Part shown: piece by piece, positions 6,970 through 15,160 of the stretch | How the letters are laid out: every line of letters starts with the position of its first letter | Numbering within the stretch: position 1 is the first letter of the stretch | Source of the DNA: Ramlibacter tataouinensis | Lineage (GTDB): Bacteria; Pseudomonadota; Gammaproteobacteria; Burkholderiales; Burkholderiaceae_C | NCBI GenBank assembly: GCA_002427815.1 | Contig: DIZF01000071.1 | Location: 1 to 24,953, forward strand | Length of the DNA: 24,953 bases | Reading direction: 5' to 3' | Notes under the pieces: generated by a model | Told to the model about the DNA's origin: nothing | The model's database searches: none | What the model saw: the letters and a program-made list of their open reading frames with translations, nothing else | Translations under genes and position numbers: made by a program

Positions 6970-7845
6970 GTGCAATTCGTTCAACTCGTGATCAGCGGCA
7001 TCTCGCAGGGATGCATCTACGGGCTGATCGCGCTGGGCTTCGTGCTCATCTACAAAGCCACTGAAACCGTGAGCTTCGCCCAGGGCGAGCTGATGATGCT
7101 GGGCGCCTTCGCCGGGCTGGCCTCGATGACCTTCCTGGGCTTCCCGTTCTGGCTGGCGGTCGTCTGTGCCATCGCCGGCATGGCCCTGTTCGGCGTGCTG
7201 CTCGAGCGCATCGTGATCCGCCCGATCCTGGGTCAGCCCGCGTTCTCCATCGTGATGCTGACCATCGGCATCGGCTACGTCGCCCGCGGCCTGATCACGA
7301 TGATCCCGTCCATCGGCACCGAAACGCATTTGCTGCCGGTTCCCTACAAGGACGAGATCTGGAATGTCGGTGCGCTGGTGCTCAACGTCGAGCAGATGGC
7401 GGTGATCGGCAGCACGGGCGTGCTGTGCCTGTTGCTGTTCACGGTGTTCAAGTACAGCAAGATCGGCATCGCCATGCAGGCCGCTTCGCAGAATCAGCTC
7501 GCCGCTTACTACATGGGCATTCCGGTCAAGCGGCTCAACGGCATCGTTTGGGGACTGGCTGCCGCTGTGGCGGCCGTGGCCGGCTTGTTGCTCGCACCCA
7601 TCACCTTCGTGCACGCCAACATGGGGTTCATCGGCCTGAAGGCCTTCCCCGCCGCCGTGGTGGGCGGCTTCGGCAGCCTGCCGGGCGCCATCGTCGGCGG
7701 GCTCATCATCGGCATCGTCGAATCGCTGTCGGGCTTCTACCTGCCTGACGGCTTCAAGGACACGGCGGCGTACATCGTCGTGCTCGTCATGTTGATGGTC
7801 AGACCGAACGGCCTGTTCGGTGAACGGCTGGGGAAGAAGGTATGA
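6970..7845 (+). CDS. livH: Branched-chain amino acid/carboxylate ABC transporter permease, LivH type
   Basis: This 291-residue hydrophobic permease of the LivH family starts with GTG and has GGAGGG 3 bases upstream. The family signature is clear: an N-terminal helix leading to GISQGCIYGLIALGFVLIYKAT (about residues 10-31), SFAQGELMMLGAF (35-47), and the cytoplasmic ABC-contact loop near NQLAAYYMGIPVKRLNG (176-192). The C-terminal GGFGSLPGAIVGGLIIGIVES motif is also typical. It would form the inner-membrane channel with LivM. In this family the substrate is set by the periplasmic binding protein and may be a branched-chain amino acid, an aromatic acid or another carboxylate. It is the first gene of the transporter operon, separated from livM by a 161-base spacer that holds a tandem repeat. 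Confidence 0.93.
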   Translation: MQFVQLVISGISQGCIYGLIALGFVLIYKATETVSFAQGELMMLGAFAGLASMTFLGFPFWLAVVCAIAGMALFGVLLERIVIRPILGQPAFSIVMLTIGIGYVARGLITMIPSIGTETHLLPVPYKDEIWNVGALVLNVEQMAVIGSTGVLCLLLFTVFKYSKIGIAMQAASQNQLAAYYMGIPVKRLNGIVWGLAAAVAAVAGLLLAPITFVHANMGFIGLKAFPAAVVGGFGSLPGAIVGGLIIGIVESLSGFYLPDGFKDTAAYIVVLVMLMVRPNGLFGERLGKKV

Positions 7846-7846
7846 A

Positions 7847-7990
7847 CTTTGCGGGACAGATTTTCAGCTCTGTCCTTGCTACGCCTTTGCGGGACAGATC
7901 TTTAGCTCTGTCCTTGCTACGACTTTGCGGGACAGATCTTTAGCTCTGTCCTTGCTACGACTTTGTGGGACAGATCTTTAGCTCTGTCCC
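7847..7990 (+). repeat. Four tandem 38-bp units with hairpins, between livH and livM
   Basis: Units start at 7847, 7885, 7923 and 7961. Units 2 and 3 are identical; unit 1 differs at a few bases, and unit 4 has one G-to-T change and diverges at its end. Each unit carries GGGACAGA and TCTGTCC arms flanking a short A/T-rich loop, so the RNA could form four successive hairpins. Unit 4 has perfect 8-bp arms. The last copy ends 16 bases before the livM start. There is no T-run after the hairpins, so simple termination is unlikely. Confidence 0.9.
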
Positions 7991-8006
7991 CAACTGATTA
8001 AGAGAA

Positions 8007-9083
8007 ATGCGCTTCATCTTCAAGACCGACTACGGCCAGGACATCAAGCTGGCCCAGCACGGCGGGCAGGTATTCTGGTACGGCGCCCTGACGCTGCTGC
8101 TGCTGGCGGCGCCCTGGCTGTTTGCCGAGTACTGGCTGGCGCAGCTGACGCTGGTGCTGATCTACTCGATCGTGGGCCTGGGCCTGATGCTGCTCGCCGG
8201 TTTCACCGGCCTGTTCTCGCTCGGCCATGCCGCCTTCCTCGGCGTGGGCGCTTACACGCAGGCAGTGCTCACCAACATGGGGCTGCCCTTCCCGCTCGCG
8301 CTGATCATGGCCGGACTGCTCTCCGCCGCAGTCGGCGTGGTCGTGGGCCTGCCCGCCCTGCGGGTCAAGGGCATCTACCTGGGCATCGCCACGCTGTCGT
8401 TCGGCTTCATCGTCGAAGAAGTGCTGGCGCGTTGGGAGTCGGTCACCGGCGGCAACTCCGGCATCCGTGTCGGCAAGCCCGACATCTTCGGATGGGAGAT
8501 CACGTCGGCCGCCGGCTTCTATTTCCTGTGCCTCGTGATCGCCGTGGTGGCGACCCTGGCCATCCTCAACCTGCTGCGCTCGCCCACCGGCCGCGCCTTT
8601 GTGGCGATCCGCGATTCGGAGATCTCGGCGCAGAGCATGGGCATCCACCTGGCGCGCTACAAGACGCTGTCGTTCGCCCTGTCGGCCGCACTGGCCGGCA
8701 TCGGCGGCGCGCTGTATGCCCACAACCTGTCGTTCATCTCGCCTGACCAGTTCAACATCCTGCAATCCATCGACCTGCTGCTGATGGTGGTGATCGGCGG
8801 CCTGGGATCGGTGCACGGCGTCTTCCTGGGAGCGATCTTCCTGATCTCGATGCCGCAGGTGATCGCCCTGACCAAGGACTGGCTGCCGCCGGTGATCGGC
8901 CAGGCACCGGGCTTGCAAGGCGTGGTCTACGGCGCGGTGCTGATCGCCTTCGTGCTGTTCGAGCCGCTGGGCCTGTATGGCCGCTGGCTCAAGGTCCGCA
9001 CCTACCTGCAGCTGTTCCCCTTCTACCGGCGCGGCCTGTTCAAGCGGCAGAAGTCCTTCCAGAAATCCGATCGATTGAGATGA
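8007..9083 (+). CDS. livM: Branched-chain amino acid/carboxylate ABC transporter permease, LivM type
   Basis: This 358-residue permease is partner to LivH. Signatures are the LMLLAGFTGLFSLGHAAFLGVGAYTQA block (about 61-86), the VKGIYLGIATLSFGFI segment and the cytoplasmic coupling helix region RAFVAIRDSEISAQSMGI. The VIGGLGSVHGVFLGAIFL motif follows. A roughly 35-residue basic tail (KRQKSFQKSDRLR at the end) extends beyond the last membrane helix. The ATG at 8007 follows an AAGAGAA ribosome-binding signal directly after the tandem repeat. The stop precedes a dispersed repeat that fills the gap to livG. Confidence 0.93.
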   Translation: MRFIFKTDYGQDIKLAQHGGQVFWYGALTLLLLAAPWLFAEYWLAQLTLVLIYSIVGLGLMLLAGFTGLFSLGHAAFLGVGAYTQAVLTNMGLPFPLALIMAGLLSAAVGVVVGLPALRVKGIYLGIATLSFGFIVEEVLARWESVTGGNSGIRVGKPDIFGWEITSAAGFYFLCLVIAVVATLAILNLLRSPTGRAFVAIRDSEISAQSMGIHLARYKTLSFALSAALAGIGGALYAHNLSFISPDQFNILQSIDLLLMVVIGGLGSVHGVFLGAIFLISMPQVIALTKDWLPPVIGQAPGLQGVVYGAVLIAFVLFEPLGLYGRWLKVRTYLQLFPFYRRGLFKRQKSFQKSDRLR

Positions 9084-9086
9084 TGA

Positions 9087-9168
9087 CCCCCACGCTTGTC
9101 ACTTCGTGTACTGCGCTGTCCCCCGGAAGGGGCCCTCGCGCCTTGTGGCGGCCCGGCGGCGCTCAAGG
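9087..9168 (+). repeat. Dispersed GC-rich repeat, copy A (livM-livG spacer)
   Basis: The element runs from CCCCCACGCTT to GGCGGCGCTCAAGG and contains a CCCCCGGAAGGGG dyad. Copy B, on the opposite strand at 21217-21280, matches it closely from end to end apart from a 16-base internal gap. It fills nearly all of the 94-base spacer, and its right end lies just before the livG start. I recall similar sequences as common intergenic repeats in Comamonadaceae; this is from memory and unchecked. Confidence 0.8.
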
Positions 9169-9177
9169 TTCGCTCCT

Positions 9178-9978
9178 ATGAGTAGTCCTTTGCTCTCGGC
9201 CAGGAACCTCAGCGTGCGCTTCGGCGGTGTGCTGGCGGTCAATAACGTGAGCTTCGACGTTCAGCGCGGCGAGGTGTTCACGCTGATCGGCCCCAATGGG
9301 GCCGGCAAGACCACGGTGTTCAACCTGATCAGCCGGATCTACACGCCGACGGCCGGCACCATCGAGTACGAGGGCAAGGTGCTGACGGCGCAGCCGCCGC
9401 ACAAAATCGCCGCGCTGGGCATCGCCCGCACTTTCCAGAACATCGAGCTGTTCGAGCACGCCACGGTGCTGCACAATCTGCTGATCGGCCGCCACATCCA
9501 CAGCGCCACCGGACTCTGGAGCGAGCTGTTCTTCACGTCCAAGGTGCGCCGTGCCGAGATCGAGGCGCGCGAAAAAGTGGAGAAGGTGATCGATTTTCTG
9601 GATCTCCAGCACCACCGCGATTCCCTCGTCGCCGGGCTGCCCTACGGCGTGCGCAAGGTGGTCGAACTGGCGCGGGCCCTGTGCACCGAGCCCAAGCTGC
9701 TGCTGCTGGACGAGCCGTCCTCCGGCCTCAACGTGGAAGAGACCGACGACATGGCGTTCTGGATCCAGGACATCAGGAACGACCTGGGCATCACGGTGCT
9801 GATGGTGGAGCACGACATGACGCTGGTGTCCAAGGTCTCGGACCGGGTGCTGGCGATGAATCAGGGCGAAGTGCTGGCCATGGGCACGCCGCGCGAGGTG
9901 CAGAACCATCCCGGCGTGATCGAGGCCTACCTGGGCTCGGTCGACGACGTGAGCAGCCTCAGAAGGCAGACGGCATGA
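9178..9978 (+). CDS. livG: ABC transporter ATP-binding protein, LivG type
   Basis: This 266-residue ATPase has Walker A GPNGAGKTT at 38-46, Q-loop within TFQNIELF (85-92), the LivG-type signature LPYGVRK at 154-160 in place of LSGGQ, Walker B LLLLDEP at 174-180 and H-loop His 212. The GITVLMVEHDMTLV and DRVLAMNQGEVLAMGTP segments are typical of the family. The ATG at 9178 is chosen because the family fold begins right after it; upstream codons fall in the dispersed repeat. The ribosome-binding signal is weak (AAGG in the repeat's end), so its translation may depend on the repeat. It energises LivHM together with LivF. Confidence 0.93.
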   Translation: MSSPLLSARNLSVRFGGVLAVNNVSFDVQRGEVFTLIGPNGAGKTTVFNLISRIYTPTAGTIEYEGKVLTAQPPHKIAALGIARTFQNIELFEHATVLHNLLIGRHIHSATGLWSELFFTSKVRRAEIEAREKVEKVIDFLDLQHHRDSLVAGLPYGVRKVVELARALCTEPKLLLLDEPSSGLNVEETDDMAFWIQDIRNDLGITVLMVEHDMTLVSKVSDRVLAMNQGEVLAMGTPREVQNHPGVIEAYLGSVDDVSSLRRQTA

Positions 9979-10012
9979 GAGCGCTGCCTTCTTCCGGGGG
10001 AAAAGAAGCATC

Positions 10013-10810
10013 ATGAGCCAGTCGCCCCCTGCCGTCAGCGACACGCCGGTGCTGAAGCTCCTCAACGTGGAGTCGGCCTATGGTCCGATCAAGGCGATCC
10101 GCGGCGTCAGCCTGCAGGTGCGGCGCGGCGAGATCGCCACGGTGCTGGGCTCCAACGGCGCCGGCAAGACCACCATCCTGAAAACCATCTCGGGCATCAT
10201 CGACCCGCGCAAGGGCAGCATCGAGTTCAAGGGCGAGAACATCACCGCGCGCGACCCGGCGTACATCGTCCAGCAGGGCCTGTCGCATGTGCCCGAAGGG
10301 CGCGAGGTGTTTCCGCTGCTGAGCGTGCACGACAACCTGGTGATGGGCGCCTATACCCGCAGGGACCGCGACGGCGTGGCGCGCGACATGGAAGCCGTGT
10401 ACGCCTATTTTCCGATCCTCAGGGAGCGCGCCGCGCAGGAGGCCGGGCTGCTGTCGGGTGGTCAGCAGCAGATGCTGGCGATCTCGCGCGCCATCATGGC
10501 CGCCCCCGACCTGATCCTGCTGGACGAACCGAGTCTGGGCCTGTCCCCCAAACTCACCCAGGAGATCTTCGAGATCGTGGTGCGCATCAACCGCGAACGC
10601 GGCTGCACCATCCTGCTGGTGGAACAGAACGCCAACATGGCGCTCAACGCCGCCGACTATGGCTACGTGCTGGAAAACGGACGCATCGTGATGGAAGACA
10701 CCTGCGCCCACCTGCGCGAGAAGGAGGACATCAAGGAGTTCTACCTGGGCATGAAGGAAGCCGGCGTGCGCGGCGAGCGGCGCTGGAAGAAGAAGAAGAA
10801 CTGGAGATAG
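10013..10810 (+). CDS. livF: ABC transporter ATP-binding protein, LivF type
   Basis: This 265-residue ATPase has Walker A GSNGAGKTT at 46-54, the LivF hallmark HVPEGREVFPLLSVHDNL at 92-109, signature LSGGQ at 147-151, Walker B LILLDEP at 167-173 and H-loop replacement VEQNA typical of LivF (203-207). A GGGGGA ribosome-binding signal lies upstream of the ATG. The C-terminus carries an unusual basic tail (RRWKKKKNWR), about 20 residues longer than compact LivF proteins. The CoA ligase starts 9 bases after the stop, so the two are co-transcribed and the ligase probably acts on the transported substrate. Confidence 0.93.
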   Translation: MSQSPPAVSDTPVLKLLNVESAYGPIKAIRGVSLQVRRGEIATVLGSNGAGKTTILKTISGIIDPRKGSIEFKGENITARDPAYIVQQGLSHVPEGREVFPLLSVHDNLVMGAYTRRDRDGVARDMEAVYAYFPILRERAAQEAGLLSGGQQQMLAISRAIMAAPDLILLDEPSLGLSPKLTQEIFEIVVRINRERGCTILLVEQNANMALNAADYGYVLENGRIVMEDTCAHLREKEDIKEFYLGMKEAGVRGERRWKKKKNWR

Positions 10811-10819
10811 GAAAGCGGT

Positions 10820-12676
10820 ATGTCCAACCTTTGGAACCTGTCCCATATCCAGCCCGAGACGCGGATCGTCCTGGAGGGCGAGACCATTCCCGAGATGTTC
10901 TGGAACGGGGTGGCGCAGCGCGGCCCGAAAGTCTGGATGCGCCAGAAGCAGCTCGGAATCTGGCGCAGCTGGACCTGGGCCCGGACCGGCGAGGCCGTGC
11001 GCGAAATCGCCGGCGGCCTGATGCACCTGGGCTTTCAGCCCGGCGATACGGCTTCGATCCAGGCCAACACCGTGATCGAATGGGTGCTGGCCGACCTGGC
11101 GATCCTCAGTTGCGGCGGGGTCTCCAACGGCATCTACCCGACCGACGCGCCCTCGCAGGTGCAGTACCTGTGCGAGGACTCGCGCACCAGCATCCTGTTC
11201 GTGGAAGACGACGAACAACTGGACAAGGCGCTGGAGGTCCGCCCCGGCCTGCCGGGGCTCAGGAAGATCGTCGTATTCGACATGGACGGCCTGCACGCTC
11301 TGCGCGATCCCGACGTGATGAGCCTGGACCAGCTGCGCGCCCTGGGCCGCGAATACAACCGGCAGCAGCCCGACGAACTGATGCAGCGGGTCAAGGCCTG
11401 CCGGCCGGGCGATCTGGCCATCCTGGTCTACACCTCCGGCACCACCGGCAAGCCCAAAGGCGCGATGCACAGCCAGCACGGCCTGGTGTACACCGTGCGC
11501 GGCTACAACACGCTGATCGCCCGCTCCGAAGCGGACGAGTGCATGTGTTTCCTGCCGCTGTGCCATATTGCCGAAAGGCTGGGCGGCGAGTATTTCTCGC
11601 TCTACACCGGTGCCATCCTCAATTTCGTCGAGAACCCCGAGACCGTGCCCGAGAACGTGCGCGAGATCGCCCCCACCGTGTTCACGGCCGTACCGCGGGT
11701 GTGGGAGAAGTTCTATTCCGGCGTGATGATCGCGCTGAAGGAAGCCAGCCCCTTGCAGCAGGCGGCCTACGGCTGGGCCATAGCCGTGGGCACGCGCATC
11801 GCCGACAAGGTGCTTGCGGGCCAGCCGGTCGACGGCTTCCTGAAGTTCAAGTTCATGCTGGCGCGCTGGATTGCCCTGAACAATGTGCGCAAGCTGATCG
11901 GCATCCACCGTTCGCGCTTCCTGGTCACCGGGGCCGCGCCGATCTCGCCGGAGCTGGTCAAGTGGTATCTGGCGCTGGGCGTGCCGATGCTGGAAGTCTG
12001 GGGCATGACCGAGTCGTGCGGCGCGTCCACCGGCGTGCCGGCCACCCGCATCAAGCCGGGTTCCATCGGCCCGGCGGCCTCGTACAACGAGGTCAAGCTG
12101 GATCCGGCGACCGGCGAAATCATGGTGCGCGGCGACAACGTGTTCATGGGCTACCTGAACCAGCCGGAGAAAACCGCCGAGACCATCGACAGCGAGGGCT
12201 GGCTGCATACCGGGGACGTCGGCCTGGTGGACGACGAAGGCTATTTCCGGATCACCGACCGCATGAAGGACATCATCATCACGGCCGGGGGCAAGAACAT
12301 CACGCCCAGCGAACTGGAAAACGAGCTGAAGTTCTCGCCCTACATCACGGACGCCGTGGTCATCGGCGACAAGCGCCCCTACCTGACGGTGATCATCATG
12401 ATCGACCAGGACAACGTCGAGAAGTACGCGCAGGACCACAACGTGCCGTTTGGCAATTACGCCAGCCTGACACGCGCGCCCGAGGTGCAGGCGCTGATCC
12501 AGGGCGAGATCGACCGGGTGAACCGGAAATTCGCCCGGGTCGAGCAGATCAAGAAGTTCTTCCTGCTCGACACGCAGTTGTCGGCGGAGGACGAGGAGCT
12601 TACCCCCACCATGAAACTCAAACGCAAACTGGTCCAGCAGAAATATTCGGGACCGATCGAGGCGATGTACACCTGA
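10820..12676 (+). CDS. AMP-forming acyl-CoA synthetase (FadD-like long-chain family)
   Basis: This 618-residue member of the ANL adenylate-forming family converts a carboxylate, ATP and CoA to acyl-CoA. The P-loop VYTSGTTGKPKG is at 203-214, the acyl/adenylate region GAAPISPEL at 371-379, the GMTES motif at 395-399, GWLHTGD at 460-466, the hinge region DRMKDIIITAGGKNITPSELE at 480-500 and the catalytic Lys in PTMKLKR at 599. The layout with long N-terminal lid segments is that of long-chain or bulky-acyl synthetases rather than acetyl-CoA synthetase. It is encoded 9 bases after livF in the transporter operon, suggesting that the imported acid is activated immediately. The specific substrate is not readable. 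Confidence 0.92.
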   Translation: MSNLWNLSHIQPETRIVLEGETIPEMFWNGVAQRGPKVWMRQKQLGIWRSWTWARTGEAVREIAGGLMHLGFQPGDTASIQANTVIEWVLADLAILSCGGVSNGIYPTDAPSQVQYLCEDSRTSILFVEDDEQLDKALEVRPGLPGLRKIVVFDMDGLHALRDPDVMSLDQLRALGREYNRQQPDELMQRVKACRPGDLAILVYTSGTTGKPKGAMHSQHGLVYTVRGYNTLIARSEADECMCFLPLCHIAERLGGEYFSLYTGAILNFVENPETVPENVREIAPTVFTAVPRVWEKFYSGVMIALKEASPLQQAAYGWAIAVGTRIADKVLAGQPVDGFLKFKFMLARWIALNNVRKLIGIHRSRFLVTGAAPISPELVKWYLALGVPMLEVWGMTESCGASTGVPATRIKPGSIGPAASYNEVKLDPATGEIMVRGDNVFMGYLNQPEKTAETIDSEGWLHTGDVGLVDDEGYFRITDRMKDIIITAGGKNITPSELENELKFSPYITDAVVIGDKRPYLTVIIMIDQDNVEKYAQDHNVPFGNYASLTRAPEVQALIQGEIDRVNRKFARVEQIKKFFLLDTQLSAEDEELTPTMKLKRKLVQQKYSGPIEAMYT

Positions 12677-12719
12677 CTGCGCCCGCGTTTGCCAGCCGGC
12701 GCTAAGTGATTACGCCAGC

Positions 12720-12747
12720 TTGACAGCCCTGCGCGCTGGGGAAGAAT
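12720..12747 (+). promoter_or_regulatory. Candidate sigma-70 promoter for the binding-protein gene
   Basis: TTGACA at 12720-12725 is a perfect -35 hexamer; AAGAAT at 12742-12747 is a moderate -10, with 16 bases between. Transcription would begin near 12754, giving a leader of about 30 bases before the strong AGGAGA site at 12773-12778. It would allow separate, stronger expression of the binding protein than of the transporter. Confidence 0.4.
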
Positions 12748-12784
12748 CCGGCGCAACCCGATGTGTCTTTTTAGGAGAACGATG

Positions 12785-13960
12785 ATGAAACTGAAATCCG
12801 CCGCCACCATGGCCGCACTGGCCCTGGGGTCCACGCTGGCCTGCGCTCCGGCGCTGGCGCAGCAGCAAGGCGTCAGCAAGAACGAAATCCTGATCGGCAC
12901 CATCCAGGATCTCTCCGGGCCGCTGGCCAGTTACGGCAAGGCGGCGCGCAACGGCATGCTGCTGCGCATCGACGAGATCAACGAACAAGGCGGCGTGAAC
13001 GGACGCAAGCTGCGGCTGGCCACCGAGGATGACGGCTACGACCCGAAGAAAGCTGTCATGGCCGCGCAGAAGCTCGTGAACCAGGACAAGGTCTTCATCA
13101 TGGCCGGCCATATAGGCACGGCTCAGAACATGGCTGCGATGCCGGTGCAGTTCGAAAAGGGCGTGGTCAACCTGTTCCCGATCACCGCCGCGCGCGAGAT
13201 GTACGAGCCGCTGCACAAGCTCAAATATTCGTTCGCGGCCACTTACTACGATCAGATGCGCCTGACCCTGCCCAAGGTGGTGAAGGAAAAGAACGCGAAG
13301 AAGGTCTGCATCATCTACCAGGATGACGATTTCGGCACCGAAGTGCTCAAGGGCGCGCAAGACGGCCTGAAGACGATGAATATGGAGCTGGCCGAGAAGA
13401 CCAGCTACAAACGCGGCGCAACGGACTTTTCTTCGCAGGTGGCGCGGATGAAGGCGTCGGCCTGCGACATGGTGGTGCTGGGCACCGTCGTTCGCGAGAC
13501 GATCGGCACGGTGGGCGAATCGCGCAAGACCGGCTTCAACCCCGTGTTCCTCGGCTCCAGCGCCGTCTACAGCGACCTGATCCACAAATTGGGCGGCAAG
13601 GCGATGGACGGGATCTACGGCACGATGACCGTGCAGAACCCGTACCTCGACGAGGCGTCGCAGCCGATCCGGTTCTGGGCCAACAAGTACAAGACCAAGT
13701 TCAACGACGACCCGAACGTATTCTCCGCGTACGGCTACATCATCATCGACCAGTTCATCCAGGCGGCCCGCAAGGCCGGCCCCAACCTCACCACGGACAG
13801 CTTCGTGAAGGCGATGGACTCGATGACGTTCGAGCCCGACATGTTCGGCAGCCCGCGCAGCAACTACACGGCCACCAAGCGCCTGGGCAACAACCTGTCG
13901 CGGCTGTCGCAGATCCAGGACGGCAAGTGGAAAGTGGTGTCCGACTACGTCAAACCCTGA
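12785..13960 (+). CDS. Periplasmic branched-chain amino acid/carboxylate-binding protein of ABC transporter
   Basis: This 391-residue type I periplasmic binding protein of the LivK/Peripla_BP_6 family starts at the second of two adjacent ATGs, which is 6 bases from AGGAGA. The Sec signal peptide is clear: MKLK, a hydrophobic core of about 15 residues, then PALA with cleavage before QQQG, near residue 25. The mature protein begins with the family strand EILIGTIQDLSGPLASYG; the middle contains CIIYQDDDFGTEVLKGAQDGL and the hinge region VVLGTVVRETIGTVGESRKTGF. It delivers the ligand to LivHM. It has its own candidate promoter upstream and a strong terminator downstream. The two adjoining genes suggest an organic acid ligand rather than a free amino acid, but this is inference. 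Confidence 0.93.
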   Translation: MKLKSAATMAALALGSTLACAPALAQQQGVSKNEILIGTIQDLSGPLASYGKAARNGMLLRIDEINEQGGVNGRKLRLATEDDGYDPKKAVMAAQKLVNQDKVFIMAGHIGTAQNMAAMPVQFEKGVVNLFPITAAREMYEPLHKLKYSFAATYYDQMRLTLPKVVKEKNAKKVCIIYQDDDFGTEVLKGAQDGLKTMNMELAEKTSYKRGATDFSSQVARMKASACDMVVLGTVVRETIGTVGESRKTGFNPVFLGSSAVYSDLIHKLGGKAMDGIYGTMTVQNPYLDEASQPIRFWANKYKTKFNDDPNVFSAYGYIIIDQFIQAARKAGPNLTTDSFVKAMDSMTFEPDMFGSPRSNYTATKRLGNNLSRLSQIQDGKWKVVSDYVKP

Positions 13961-13977
13961 CCGGTCGCACCGGCACG

Positions 13978-14003
13978 AAAGCCGCCCCCGGGCGGCTTTT
14001 TTT
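13978..14003 (+). terminator. Intrinsic terminator after the binding-protein gene
   Basis: GCCGCC and GGCGGC arms (13981-13996) form a near-perfect GC stem with a minimal loop. It is followed by seven T's (13997-14003) and preceded by AAA that extends the pairing into the T-run. It lies 17 bases after the stop codon. Confidence 0.92.
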
Positions 14004-14053
14004 CGCGCCCACGTTTCCGGTGATAACCTGTCGGGCAGCATTCGCCATTGCCC

Positions 14054-15160
14054 ATGACCCGACCGGAACCCCTGAACTCGCCCCTGCTGCAAAGCAAGGC
14101 CCTGCTGTGGCTGGTCGCAATCGTGACGGTGCTGTTCGCCGCAGTGCTGTGGCCGCTCAGCGGGGCCGTGTCCTGGGCCGTCTTCATGGCCATCGTGTTC
14201 TCGTCGCTGCAGGAGCGTTGCGTCCTGGTCTGCCGCGGACGCCGGGGCTGGGCCGCATTCGGCACCCTGGTGGTCATCATCGTGAGCGTGCTGCTGCCCA
14301 CGGCGCTGCTCACGGCCTCCGTCACCCACGAGGCCGCGGCCTTCTACGTGCGCTTCAAATCGGGTGACATCCAGCTCAGCCAGTATTTCCAGCGCGGCAT
14401 CGATGCGCTTCCGCCCTGGGTGCGGGTCGTGCTCGACCGCTTCGATCTGGCCGACCTGGGGCTGGTGCAGCGCAAGCTGGTGGACGTGCTCGGAAGCAGC
14501 GGCCAGGCCCTGACGTCGCGCGCTTTCACCATCGGGCAGAACACGCTGGAATTCGTGGTCAACCTGTTCGTGATGCTGTACCTGCTGTTCTTCCTGCTGC
14601 GCGACGGCAGGGCCCTTTCGGCCCAGGCCGCGCGTGCATTGCCGCTGAAGCTGCAACACTCCCGGCGGCTGCTGGACCAGTTCGCCACCGTGGTGCGGGC
14701 CACCGTGAAGGGCAATGTGGTCATGGCGCTGGTCCAGGGCACGCTGGGCGGCCTGGCGTTCTGGGTGCTCGGCATCAGCGGGCCCCTGCTCTGGGGCGCG
14801 CTAATGGCGCTGCTGTCCTTGTTGCCGGCGATCGGCGCCGCCCTGGTCTGGGGACCGGTTGCGCTGTACCTGCTGTCCACCGGCTCGATCTGGTCCGCCG
14901 TGGGCCTCGCGGTGTGGGGCGTGCTGGTGATCGGCCTGGTCGACAACGTGCTGCGCCCCATCCTGGTGGGCAAGGAGACGCAGCTGCCCGACTATCTGGT
15001 GCTGCTCGCCACGCTCGGCGGCCTGTCGGTGTTCGGTCTGAACGGTTTCGTCATCGGACCGGTGATCGCCGCCCTGTTCATCGCGGCCTGGGATATCTTC
15101 AATCAGGCGCGGCAGGAGCAGCAAAGGCCGGATCGCGGCAAGGAAGTGGAGCAGGAATGA
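14054..15160 (+). CDS. AI-2E family (UPF0118/PerM-like) membrane transporter
   Basis: This 368-residue protein has about seven or eight hydrophobic segments: near 15-35 and 40-55, then about 70-95, and then a C-terminal cluster beginning near 155 with YLLFFLLRDGR, and later the GNVVMALVQGTLGGLAFWVLGI and LVDNVLRPILVGKETQLPDYLVLLATLGGL motifs that define the family. Members are inner-membrane proteins; despite the name, most do not transport autoinducer-2, and the function here is unknown. The ATG at 14054 is preferred to a TTG two codons earlier. The stop overlaps the SDR start by ATGA, so the two are translationally coupled. A terminator directly upstream separates it from the transporter operon. 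Confidence 0.88.
   Translation: MTRPEPLNSPLLQSKALLWLVAIVTVLFAAVLWPLSGAVSWAVFMAIVFSSLQERCVLVCRGRRGWAAFGTLVVIIVSVLLPTALLTASVTHEAAAFYVRFKSGDIQLSQYFQRGIDALPPWVRVVLDRFDLADLGLVQRKLVDVLGSSGQALTSRAFTIGQNTLEFVVNLFVMLYLLFFLLRDGRALSAQAARALPLKLQHSRRLLDQFATVVRATVKGNVVMALVQGTLGGLAFWVLGISGPLLWGALMALLSLLPAIGAALVWGPVALYLLSTGSIWSAVGLAVWGVLVIGLVDNVLRPILVGKETQLPDYLVLLATLGGLSVFGLNGFVIGPVIAALFIAAWDIFNQARQEQQRPDRGKEVEQE

Noticed and set aside
7847..7990. CRISPR array
   Set aside because: The units are contiguous 38-bp tandem copies with no unique spacers and each carries its own hairpin.
9959..12439. Very long open frame (826 codons) antisense to livF and the CoA ligase
   Set aside because: It is rich in His, Gln, Arg and Ala, the pattern of antisense shadows in high-GC genes, and resembles no family; the plus-strand genes show clear motifs.
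10831..12705. Long plus-strand frame overlapping the CoA ligase in another register
   Set aside because: Arg/Ala/Gly-rich translation with no motif; the ligase frame contains all the adenylation motifs and a proper start.
14054..15160. AI-2E family membrane protein as part of the quorum-sensing system
   Set aside because: The family name is historical and most members do not move autoinducer-2. The gene is more than 11 kb from luxI and coupled to an SDR.
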